This document shows, in pieces, positions 8,979 through 20,900 of a stretch of 64,000 nucleotides of DNA. The notes below the pieces were generated by a model. The model did no database searches. It saw only the letters and a list, made by a program, of their open reading frames with translations, and was not told where the DNA came from. The stretch covers positions 2,321,416 through 2,385,415 of the forward strand of contig VXAI01000020.1 of assembly GCA_013399305.1 (NCBI GenBank), in the 5' to 3' direction. The translations under genes and the position numbers were made by a program. This stretch comes from Rostratula benghalensis. Taxonomy: Eukaryota; Chordata; Aves; Charadriiformes; Rostratulidae. Numbering within the stretch: the first letter of the stretch is position 1; every line of letters starts with the position of its first letter.

Positions 8979-11900
8979 GTGAGTGGGCGGCCGGGCTGCC
9001 CCGGTCCCGTGTCGCGACTTACCTGGCCTGTCGCGGTGGGGAGGGCGGGGTGGCAGCCGGGAGCCCCTCGCCATGCCCTTGCGGCGGGGAACCGGGCAGA
9101 GCGGCGGCGGGGATGGGGGGTGCGTGACCGGCAGCTGCCGCTACCGGGAGGGGCTGCTTCACGCGTGTGCTGAAAAGTTCGGGGCGAGTTGCTTTTCTAC
9201 CCCAAACTTGTGGGAACTGGGTGTTTGTCTGTGCGGCAGGGCCTTGGGAACGTAAACGGGTACAGTCATTCAGCTCTGGGGATGCTTATGGCATCTGAGA
9301 TGCTTACAGCGTGTCTGGAGGATGGATCTGGAAGTCTCTGGATTAAGGCGACTTTTCACTTTGCTGGACAGCACGAGGAGCAGGAGGACTATCCGAAAAC
9401 TCCGTGGCCAAGTTTACTTTAGTTTGTGACTTGCAAAAAGGCTAGCTGAGGCTTTCGTGGAACTTGGATGAAGGAACAACACGGGGAAGCGTGAGTGCGG
9501 GTTAGGGACTGCGAAGTAACTGCCGCTTTGGGGTGCCAGTGTCACAACTCGCATTCCCCCGCCAAGCGAGCTCTGCCGGGGGAGCTGTTTTCCCTGTTAC
9601 AACCAGGCCGACGTGAACCGTTATCGAAGCAAAATATTACCTTGCATAAGGAGGGTGATGTTGAAATTTCATTATCTCTGGCCCTTTGAAAGCCTTTTTC
9701 TCCATACGGGCTATGTGGGAAATGAAGAGTTTAGAGAGGTACCACACTTAGAGATGTACTTCCTATAGGGGCAAAGAAAATATCATTGTAGGAATTACGT
9801 AGTGCTGGTAAAGATAGCTTAATGCTTTGGAGAACAGCAGAGGGTTAGCTGGCGCTCCTACCTGCACTTTCTCACAAGAGGAAGAAGGTGCTGTTGATTC
9901 AAAACTTCCCGCTCTTCCCTGTCAGACTGTGTTTCAATACTTTTTTAAAAAAACAGAAAGTGACTTGGATTCCACTGGTCTTGGTCTCACTATATTGAGA
10001 CCCCAAGATAACGTAATGGCTTTATTGCTATTGTTGCTATAAGTATTTCCTGCCGGGACAGTTCCTTTGTTGGAGCATCTGTTGCAATTACTTTCAGGTA
10101 GGATGTGGCTTAAAAGGATGACTGGTTGTACATTAATTCCTGTGCTGTTGGTGCGTATTTGCATTTTTTCCTTTTTTTTTTTCTGTCTTTTTTTCCCCCT
10201 CCCCTTTCTTTCCTCTTTTTTTTTTTCCCCCATGCCTTTATCAAAGGCATGCACCTCTCAAGGAAATAATTAATGCTAATGTAATTTTAAAAAATATCAT
10301 TATTAATCTGTAAGTTTCACTGTAGATTTCCCAGCACTCACATGATGTTATAATGTCTGCGTAGTCAGCAGTCAAGGATGAGCCTAGATCCTTGCCCCTC
10401 TGAAATGAACCATCCTGGGGGGGGAAAAAAAAAAAAAAAAAAAAAAAATTTTTCTTCTGGTAGCAGAGTCCCCAGTTCTACATGTTCTAATATTTTGGCT
10501 TTCTGGAATGCACTGGCATTCAGTTAAACATCTTTCCATGAAGGTGGATGGTTATGCGAGTTGCCTGTAATTTGGGAACTACAAGTTAGCAGAACTTTTT
10601 TTTTTCCTAGTGGCTTGGGTTTGATTGCATTGAGGCATCTTGCTGAATGTCATCTGACTAGTACCCTGGCAGTGGGCAGATGTAACAAAAGTAGCATTAC
10701 CCTTCAGTTGCATCAGCTTGTTTTCCTTGCTCCTGGGACAAGAAACTAAGCAAGCAGGCTTTAGTATTGGAAGTTCAGAGGTGCCTGCTGCTGTGCAGCA
10801 TTGTAAATTAACTTTATTCTATATTCCAGGAGGAACAGAGAAGTTGTCGGATTTCAAGTGGATCAATGTTTTAGGGAAACTCGTTTAAATAATTGCCATA
10901 AGGATGATTTAGAAAAGCATTCTGGCTTGAGTAACCGTATTTTGCCTCTGTCTTCTATGTGGATTCAATTTTTAATGAATAATAAAGTAACTCGGAAATT
11001 TAAATGCAAGATGAATAGCATTAAAGCTACAAGTGTTAGCGTCCTTTAAAAAAAAAAAAAAGTGGAATAAACCACTGAATTCTTAGGCATGAAAAGTTTG
11101 TATTCCAAATTGCAAAATCTAGCTGTGCAGGCTAGGTTATGGAAGGGAGAATGCACTTGGCTTTTAAAATGATGGCATTCAACCTGTGGCACCTGTGAAG
11201 AAGAATGGATACAGAAAGCACCCTCCTGCTGCCTTTCAAAGGGAGGTGTTGAACTGGCTTGTTCTGAGGAAGGCTGGACAGCTCTGCCCTCACCGGTCAT
11301 CCTGAAGTACTCATGAACTGCTTGTGGCCGAGAGCAGGCATTGCTCCTCTGCTTCTACAGGGCTGCAGGAAGGATGGGCACCTCAGGAGCTGTGTTGGCC
11401 CCCGTGGCTTGCAGGACAGCACAGGTTCATGGAAGTCATGGATGTCATGGATTTTAGGCATTTCTTTCCCTTTCATCTCTTTTCTCCCTATCCTTCTTGC
11501 CCAGAATAACCCTATCCTTCTTGCCCAGAATAAAGCCAGGAGGTGGGAAATGCAGATGACCAGGTAGGACTCCTCACCTCTCTGAGCATGGGTTGTCCCT
11601 CTGCCAAGTGCCACTTTATCTGGTTACCTGGGAAAAATCACCGAACTTCACAAGTTCTCCAGGTCCTGCAGGACTGCTTAGGAGTAACATTCTTAGACGT
11701 AGTGGTTGGGTTGTGTCTTCCTAAATGGAGGCAAACTTGTATGATCTCCCAAAGGGACACTTCTCAGTTGACCTCTTTGCTGACAGGATCAGGTTAGCAG
11801 CATGTCAGAAGGCTTTGCACATAGCAGTCCTTGGGACTGGCAGAGAGCAGAGCAGTGTGGTGGGTGCAGTACTACCTCAGTCCTGAGCTCTTCTTGTCAA

Positions 11901-14900
11901 GTAGTCTGTGATGATGTTCACAGAATTGCAGACGTCTTGTGTCATGGACCATCTGCTTAGTAAGGAATTATGTCCTTGGTTAACCTGAGTGTAATGTTGA
12001 GGGGGGAAAAATGGTTGGGCTGTGCTCTTAACAGGAAGAAATAGTTAAAGGCTTGGAAAAAGGAAGGAGTGACAAGATTTCCATGGCCCGTGATAAATGT
12101 CTATAGCTCACCTTTAGTGTCTTTGGGTCCAGAGCCACTTTGGAGAAAGAGGGTGGAAAAAAAGCTTAAAAATAACAATGAGAATATAGCTCCTTGATTT
12201 CCTTTCTTTTTTAGTGTTCTTGAACTGAGTTTTTTGTGACTTCTGTGTCTGTCTTCTGGCTTTCATTCTATCTCTGGCCCTGGAGTGCTCATTACAGGCA
12301 GGTGTTGAAAGGGCAATTAGCAGATGTATCTGCAGCTTTTGTGGAGGCATGAAAAAAATACAGAACTCAACTGGGTGCTAGGGATCCTCCCTTGTTACCT
12401 TACAGCTGGAAGCTCTTCAAAAAGCTCACCTAATGCCAGTGCTGCTGGTTCCAGGGCCATGACAGCAGCTGCCAGCACTTTTGACTGTGGCATCAGCTAC
12501 CACTGTTGTGTATATTTCTGTTTTACACTTTCCATTATTGCTAACACCAATGGGCCTGAACGTGCATGGTGTAAATAAAGAGAAGTTGCCCTGAGTCTGC
12601 CTTAACTTGAAGTAATGAGCTGGTGCAAGGCATGGCTGCTGTATAAAGTTTCTTTTGCACCTGACTTGGAGGGGAAGAGCAGCAGGTACAGGTTCTTGTT
12701 TTCTGTTTGCAGCTCAGTTGTCTTCCCTTGGATGTTTTGGCTTTGTCCCTGGCGGGTTCTCCATTGCCTGCAGCTTATCTATGCTGATAGTGATTGTTCA
12801 GAAAGCACAGCCGCTGTTTGTGGCAGGTAGCCAGGGCTGCGTGGCAAGAGGCAGGCAGGCAACGCACAGACACCTGCGGGTGGGAGGGAGAGAGGAGAGG
12901 CTGGGATCCCAAAACTCTTGTGGAGTGGTATGAAGCCTGATCTTGTCAGGTTTCTCTGAAGTGGATGCAGAAACTGAAGTAACTTGAAGAGGCAAGAGCT
13001 GGGAAACATCTGGATGCTGCTGACCTCTGCTTTTGAAGTTGGCCTAATACTTCTCACGTACAGTACTTTTAATCTCCATGTTCTAATTGTTACTTCTTGG
13101 TTAATATTTTTGTATTTGCATCTGGTCCTTCACTTTGGAATAGGATGACTGATTTTAAAATACCTCATGGATTATATGTTTTTTGTGTAGGAGGAGGCAA
13201 TTCAAAGATTTCTTATTTCAACAAGACAAAAAAATCTAGCAACTCCTTCAAGGCTGCAATTTCTGGATGTTGATAACCTCACAAAGCCTAAGCATTACAC
13301 TTATACCCAGTAGGGGCTAAATAATACATGGTTGCAATCTTTTATATCCCAATAGTGTCCTCTTTTAAGTGGGTTTGTCAGGAAATACTGTTTGCAAACT
13401 TCTCTCTTCACCAGTCAACTTTTTTTTTTTTTTTCTGAGGAGGGGTTGGCAAAGCTTTGGCAGGCTTAACAAGCTAATTCAAGTTGGAAAAAACAGTGAA
13501 TAAATGCTTTCTGCTGTAACCAGTAGAAGTTTCAGCTGCTCTGTAAGACTTGATTTTGCTTTCAGGACTGAATGTGTCTAGCAAAACAATGCCTTCATAT
13601 CATTAAATGCACAGCCCTGTAGGGATTATGATTTAAATCTTGGCAGAAGATATAAAGCTAACTTCTAGATTTATGATTTTCACAAACAAAACAGATGCCT
13701 TCTGAATACCGAGGGACTGAAATATGATGCTCAGTAAAATTAATGTTAAATGCTGTTCAGATTTTACAATCAGTTGGAGTGTATTGCAAAAAAATACAGG
13801 AACAGATTGGTGAGTAGTAAACTTTTTTTAATCCTTAAAAGAGAGAGAATGTGAGCCCGACTTCTGTTGCTTTTGCAGTATTTAAAGGACCCATCAGCTT
13901 GTAGCAGTAAAAAAAAAAAATCATCCACACACAAGTGACAGCTGCAAGAAATACTAATTATATTTCAGTATTTTGTTTTTCCAAATATGCTGGTAAAGTA
14001 GGTAAGCTCATGAGTTGTTATTTTTCAGTAGTTCATAATACTGGATTTTTACAGGTTATCTTAGAGGATCAGTATTTGTCATGCTTGTGCTTAATGGGTA
14101 GGATTGTATGTGAAGTTTTGCTGTAAGTTGCAAAGCTTATGATAATTACCAAAGATGAATAAGTCGTACTGCCCTAAAAATGGCAGCAAATGGAATAGTC
14201 TTATTGTTGATGAGTGTTGATGGGTGTCTTAAGACCGTTGAGCTTGTGAAGCTCCACGACAATTTGGTGAACTAAGAACAGTCAGATATTATGATGATAC
14301 TTGGTTTTAATTGCTCTTGTTTGCAGACCTCTTCTAGCATGTGCCTTCCAGTTTGGTGGAGGCAGAGGAGGTGGCTTTGTTAGTATTGGCTTCTCCTTAG
14401 GAGCTGCCTGGGAAATCAAAATTCCTGGTGTGTATGTCCAGGTTAGATTAACAAGTGGGTGAAACAGCATGTCCTTGTTGGCAAAACACCTGAAAACTTG
14501 CACTTCTAGCTTGCCAAGTGCAGTTGTCAAGTGGAGCCTTCAAAGCCAGGTCCAGCTCACTGCTTGGTGGTGTATTACTAGACAGGGGCAGCTGATGGTG
14601 TGTGTTGAAGGGGGTAAGTGTATTCAGAGCACACCTTTATGCATGGCTTATGTATGAGCCACTTAATAAATATCACTTGGCTTTGGTGACAGTTTCCGCA
14701 GTATCTGTGCAGACAGAAGTTAGTATTTCCATTAAGGTTTTGCTGTTTTCTACAAGAATTTTTCTTTTCTCAGTCCCACGTAGAGCAAGGTGGTAATCAG
14801 TGTTAAAAATTCAGTGTTAAGCCCTTGCTTGTCCTTGTGAAATAAGTGAAAGCTCTTCCAACAGAGTACTGCATGTATACTTTTCTACCTTCCATTTGTT

Positions 14901-17900
14901 GCCATATGAACACCAAGGAAAGAAGTGTCCCATTGCAAAGTTAATCTGGATTAATTGATTTGGTTCTCTGCTTATTTAAAGGACACAGAGATTTATTAGG
15001 GACTGATTTTGTCCTTTATTAGAAGTCTACCAAGACACCAGTTAAGCATATAGCATGTCTTGGTTTAAAATTAAGATTTATAGTTCAACACTCCATAAGT
15101 TTCAGATTTGTCTATAACCGTTTAATAGGTCAATAGCGTTCCAGAAATGGTAAGTGCAAGGTATTCGCATAACTTTTGGTCCTTAGAAAGCTATGTGCTG
15201 TGTGTATATATATATATATATATATATCTACAACATGCCAAACAGCTAACTTGCTATTTAAAGAAGTCAACTCCAGTGAATATTAGGAGTATACAGAAAA
15301 CTGGAGGAGAGTGTAATGTAGAGATTCAGTGCAGTAGGAATTGTCTTTGTCTTGAAATCAGGAAAGTATCACTTCAGCTCCTTTAAGGTACTATTTTACT
15401 GCCATCAGCTGAGTCCTCTGCAAATGCTTGAAAATCCTTCATGAAGTAACTTGGGTCCTGAAGAACTCTTAAGTGAGATCATATCATCTGTAGGCAGTCC
15501 TGGAACTGTCTGATTACTGGGACAGGAGAGCAATTAAGGCTGAAGTAGCAAAGTTGCAAACCACAAAGATGAGATGGGGAAATGTTGATGGAAAATGATG
15601 CCATTTGCTGAAAGATGGGGACCAAGGACAAGAGGTAGATGTTCTCATGATATCAAATAAAACTCTGCTTGTGGAATGCATCATTGGCTGGGAATCCCGT
15701 ATGCCTACCCACAGTAAACCTGAAAACTCTTGGGATTCAAGTGCAATAAATACATTTAAAATGTGAATAGAATCACTAGTGCCATCTTGGAACTATGCCT
15801 AAGAAACATCTATGACCTGTCAGTTATTTATAGCCTCTCCAAGAATCAATGCAGCGTCCAGGCTTTATTTAGATGGTTGGTGTAGGCATCTGTTGTTTGC
15901 TATAGGTAAAGAGTATACTACCTTGCAACTGGGAAGGTTATATGCACAGGAGTTCTACTGTAAATGTAAGTGGCACAGATGTAAATGTGTTCTCAAGTAA
16001 TGGCACTCAACTGTGCGCGTAGCCAAGGAGGACTCGGATCTAAAATGTGGGCCTGTAATCTGTGAAAAGGCATCAGCACTATGGAGGCCCAGTTGCTAGT
16101 CTGTTAAATGGAGATATCCATCTGGGCACCAAAATGCATTAATGAGCAGCTAGCCTCCAACAGCTTGGCTAAGACTTACTGATTAAGCAGCGTGTGAAAC
16201 GTGGCTTCAGATTTTTTTTGCATTTTTAGCACTTTGTGTCTAGTTCCTGCAGGAAGGGAGGGAGAGAGGGTGTTGTTTAGGCTCTTCAGAAAGATATGTA
16301 GTGTCCAGGCTATTTGAAACAATAGATTGTCAGACTCTGCTCCATCCTGCCTATATGAGATATCTTCATCTTTGTCCTGGTTCCCTCTGCATTAAAAGAC
16401 TGTGCCTGTACTGGCCGTCTCGGGAGCTGCTGCCTACTGTCAGCATAGAGCCCTGCTGGAGAAAGGTTGGAGTTACTGGAGGCAGCAGCTTTCACTTGGG
16501 CTGTACACCCCCTGAGCTGTTGGTGTGAGAGCTGTGGGTGCGTGGTGGTTTAAAAAACTGCTCACAGGAACCCAGGCCATATGGGTAATGGTCCTGCTAA
16601 TGAAACGGTGATATCAACTGGACAGTGATGTCTTGTGAGTAAGGCTAGTCTCTGGTTTTCAAAAGGTGATATGTGGCCAGACATCTGGGGCTGGTTCAAC
16701 CTTAAAAGTTGTAGGCCAGAGTCTACGAGAATCTGCAGTGTGATCTTTGTGCAGCTGGCAAAGATACAATCAATCTCTTTATAAAGAACCTGTGGGTATA
16801 ATATTGTGGTTTATTTTATTTAGCCTGTCTGTATTCTGTTGTAGGTTGAAAGCGTACTGGGATGATGCCCTTTAACCTTTTCTCCTGACGTGGAAATTAA
16901 TGGATTCCATGTCTGTGGGCAAAACAAAAAGTGTCTTTCACTGGAACTTAAAATCAAGCATCTCATTGCGACATGGCAATTATCTGCACACTAGACACTA
17001 GTCCTGAGCTATTGCTACAAAGACCCATCGGTAGAGAAACTTCGTGAAACAGAGGGAAAGGGCACAGAGAGTGATTTCTGAGATAGGTAATTATTTGATT
17101 AGTAAAATGACACGTGAACAGGATATCTTAGTTAAGGTCCTGGGTGTGTGCTAAGTGGTTCTGGTTGCTGCCATAACAGTGTTGATTATGGGTTGATCAT
17201 TGCTGAATTCCTCTTTCATCAACTGAAATGTACTTCTGAAATTTGGAATGATTTGTACATAAAGTACTTTGTGGGTGTAGAAGCTGAACAACTAAGCATG
17301 AGCCATGCAGAGCCCTCTACCCTGCTCGTCTGGGAAGTTGAAGATTGATCAAAGATATTTTCCTAAGAAAAGCCCCAAACTGGCAATCTTCGTGGTAGAA
17401 GATCAGTTGTCCAAAGGTCGAGGTGCTGGAGCGAGTGCAGAGGAGGGCAACAAAGCTGGTGAGGGGCCTGGAGAAAAGATCCTATGAAGAGTGATTAAAG
17501 GACCTGGGACTGTTTAGTTTGAGGAAGAGGAGGCTGAGGGGAGACCTCTTCACTCTACAACTACTTGAAAGGTACTGGTGACAGAACAAGAGGGAATGGC
17601 CTCAAGCTACAACAGAATAGGTTTAGGCTGAGCATTAGGAAAGAATTTTTCACAGAAAGGGTGGTCAGACACTGGAATAGGCTGCTCAAGGAGGTGGTTG
17701 AGTCCCCATCCCTGAATGAGTTGTTTAGATGTGGTGTTGGGAGATTTGGTGTAGGGGAGAACTTTGTAGAGTAGGGCTGATGGTTGGATTTGATCCCAAG
17801 GGTCTCTTCCAACATGAATGATCCTGATTCTATGAAAGTCAATTGTATTTCATTTAAGAAGAGAAGTTCAAGCTCATCATTGGGAGCCTGTGGTGAGATG

Positions 17901-20900
17901 TGGATGAGCCTGTGGTAAGATGGTGGCCAGATCTTCATTGTAGCTTCTTTCCTGAGCCATTGAGAAGCACAGCTAGCCATTGTCTCTAGGTTGGGCTGTC
18001 ATCTTGGTTTCTTCACCTTCAGTACAGAAATCTGCAGTAAATGTCTTGGACAACTCAAGAACCAAGTGACGGTCATTAGGAATAAGTAGTTTTCCTCCAT
18101 GCTGTACAGTCCATACTTCATCAGAAAACATACAGCCCCAATATATTAGAAGGGTTATGTAAATCATGTAAAAGTTCAGTCACTTCAGTATCAGGTTGAC
18201 CTATCATGTCTTTCACAGTATTTCATTAACACTTTCTGCCTCTTTAGTGCTCTGCTACGGGAACTCTACAGCATAATGTGTCTTGATATGATCACTGCCT
18301 AAACAATCAATGTCTCTAATAATGTTCATTCTGGGTCTGCTTTGTTCAGTCCTGTTATGTGTTTTGTAACTTTTGCATGACATGTTCTGTGGGACTCAAT
18401 AAATGTGGTTGAAGAATTAAAAAAATATGTTTTTAAAGAATACCTTACGTACAGTGGCATAACTGGATCTCTGCCATGTCCCCACAGCATCATCTTCAGG
18501 TCTCTGGTGAGGTGGGAGAAAGGTGGTAGGAGGTGAATCCTGCTGGGCTGTTGTAGCTGTAGGTTTGAAAGGAAAACAAAAAAAGCAAGGAAGCAGGGCA
18601 GAAATCTGATGTGTTTTCTTTTCTGTAATTCCATGTATTCATTGATCAAATTAAAAGATCTATCTGTGCCTAAATATAATTGTAGTCAAGACTTCAGTGG
18701 AGGAGGAGAAAGCTGAGTTGTCAGATGGAGTAACAGTATTTTTCTGGATATTTAACTGTCTTGTGCATCTGCCCCATCTAGTAAAGGCTGCTTGAGAAAG
18801 GAGGGTATCACTCCAGATGCTACTCCTGCAGTCTCGGTTTGTGTGCTATGTAAATGGCAATATGTTGACGTTACAGAATTTTATACCAAGTTTTGTGTTG
18901 TCTTGCAATATCCTCTTATGTTTTTAGATGTGGAGGATGAAAAGCTGTTTCTAAGCATGTGGTTATAGCTTGATCTTTTTTTTTCTTTTAAACCCAGCTC
19001 GTGGAGCTTGTGGCTTTCCCTGTTGTATTCATTTAAACTCAGGCAGAAGCAGTCTTTTAGGCTGTGTTGTACAGCAGTATTTCGACAGCTTCCAGGCTAA
19101 CCAGGTAGTAAAAATTTATTCCATTGATGCAGTCTTGTTTTACATTAGGAAATACCATAAGTATGTATAGAATGGGATTTGTCAGATATTGTCTAACTTT
19201 GAAGGAAGTTTAATGCAATCCTCAAAAAATATTGAGGTACTTATGTATTTTTACATATTTATGTATCTGGCATTCTCTGATACGTGCAAAAGTCCTTTGA
19301 ATGAGGCGTTTGAGGATGGTGGTTTTAGTGGTGGACTCTGCAGCAGCCTCCGTTGAAGGCAAAGGAGGTGAGGCACCAGCAAAGCTAGGATGCTCTGTAG
19401 CTCCCTTGAAGGATTTGAAGCCGTTGAGACCAGGGTTCCAGCTGGCATTTTGTATTTGTGACCCTGATTTGAGACTTTGGATTTTCCAGACCCTAGCCCC
19501 TGGGGGGCCAGGGAGGAGGTAGCATTGGTAGCTGAAGCTGAATGGTTTCCAAAGGCAGGGAAGAATGGGATTGTGTTTGGGCACCTGCCTGATTCTCCTG
19601 AGGCTGATTTTCATTTGAAAGCTTTTGTAAATACACTGATTGTTTGTTAACTGTTTAATTGTTTGTCATTACAGCTGATGGGGTGGGAGAAAGGTGGTAG
19701 GAGTTGAATCCTGCTGGGCTGTAGGTATGAAAACAAAACAAAACAAAAAACCCCCAAGGAAACAAGGCAGAAGAGTAGTCTTCCTTCCCCTGTCCCCTCT
19801 TCNNNNNNNNNNNNNNNNNGAATATCCCTTTTTGTCTGTAAGTTGTTTTCATTAAAACCATGTGGTTTAATGCATTTGGATGGACCCTTCACAGAGGGGC
19901 AGCTTCAAATATCTGAATGGTCTTGGCTTTCATTGGAGACCACTGCCCTCTGACTGAGGTGGATAGTCTTGATAATAGGCAGGTGAACTGGTATTAATCA
20001 GGCTTCAGTTCCCATTGAAGATGCTCTTTAAACTATGCCTTATGTCACTTGTAAGTATGTGCCTAATTCTTCTGAAAATGAAAAATGTATAGAGGTGGCC
20101 AAGTCTGTTATTGGTGATGAAATTTGCAGGTTGAACAACTGCTTAGAAAGGTGACTGTTAAAGTAATCTCAAAGTGTGTGTGTGTCCATCTTTTCAAGTC
20201 CAAAGAATCTTTCCAATCAAATGATGAAGTGCTTTGCAGTTTGCATCCTGTACACACGTAGTGTTTTGATGTGGCTGTACAGAGTAAAGCTGATATATGC
20301 TTAGCTCTTACATTTCTTGACAGCTGTTCTTGGAGTAAGAAACTAAATATTAAATTATCTTATCAATGTGGTCAAGTTATTTCTTCTGCAGAAGCATAAG
20401 AAAGACATAATATTGCTTAGTTTCTAACAGTCTGGATGTTTTCCTCCAACAGGAACTGTTCTTATCAGAAGCAGTAATGGCCAACTAATGCTGGTATCTC
20501 AACAAGCAATAGCTCGAGCACAGAGTGAGCCACAAAATAACACAACTGTGAGACCATCTGTACCGAGCAGTACACCTGCAATCAGAATACATACTGTACA
20601 GGTAAAACTTCTCTCATAGCTTTAATTTGATGTGGCTGTATGTTATGTAGTTACAACAGGGTTTGCAAATAAGTTATGGAGGGTTAAATAAGCATTTGAA
20701 CACTTTCTGAACAGTGTGATGGTGTTTGCTTGGAAACATCACTGTGCTTTGCTTTCTCAGTTTGAAAAAAAGAACCTGTTAGCTGTTACACATGGTATAG
20801 TTCAAATTAAGGAATTCCTCTATGGTGATGTAAACTGTTCAAAGAAAAAAAACAAACAACACAAAAAAAACCAAAACCCCAACCAAAACCACAAAACCCC

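Larger units (their letters stand above)
8180..9180. promoter_or_regulatory. CpG island and TAF4B promoter region
   Basis: The base composition changes abruptly from AT-rich to strongly GC-rich with dense CpG. The region spans the presumed promoter, 5' UTR, exon 1 and the start of intron 1. GC-box-like GGGCGG motifs occur at about 8362-8378 and an E-box CACGTG at 8499-8504. A run of N interrupts it at 8765-8853. Confidence 0.85.
8979..20452 (+). other. TAF4B intron 1 (11.5 kb)
   Basis: The intron runs from gtgagt to ccaacag. It holds the tail of the CpG island, a G-rich cluster at 9038-9061, pyrimidine tracts (10165-10231), a G8-A24 run (about 10420-10448), a 24-bp tandem duplication (11486-11533), a TA microsatellite (15205-15228), one CR1 fragment (17413-17835), a dispersed ~92-bp repeat in two copies (18511-18603 and 19682-19772) and a short N run (19803-19819). 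I see no additional exon that I can support. Confidence 0.8.

Noticed and set aside
17565..17774. Possible small protein [15 protein letters not shown]...
   Set aside because: This is the CR1 ORF2 C-terminal remnant, so it was annotated as a repeat.
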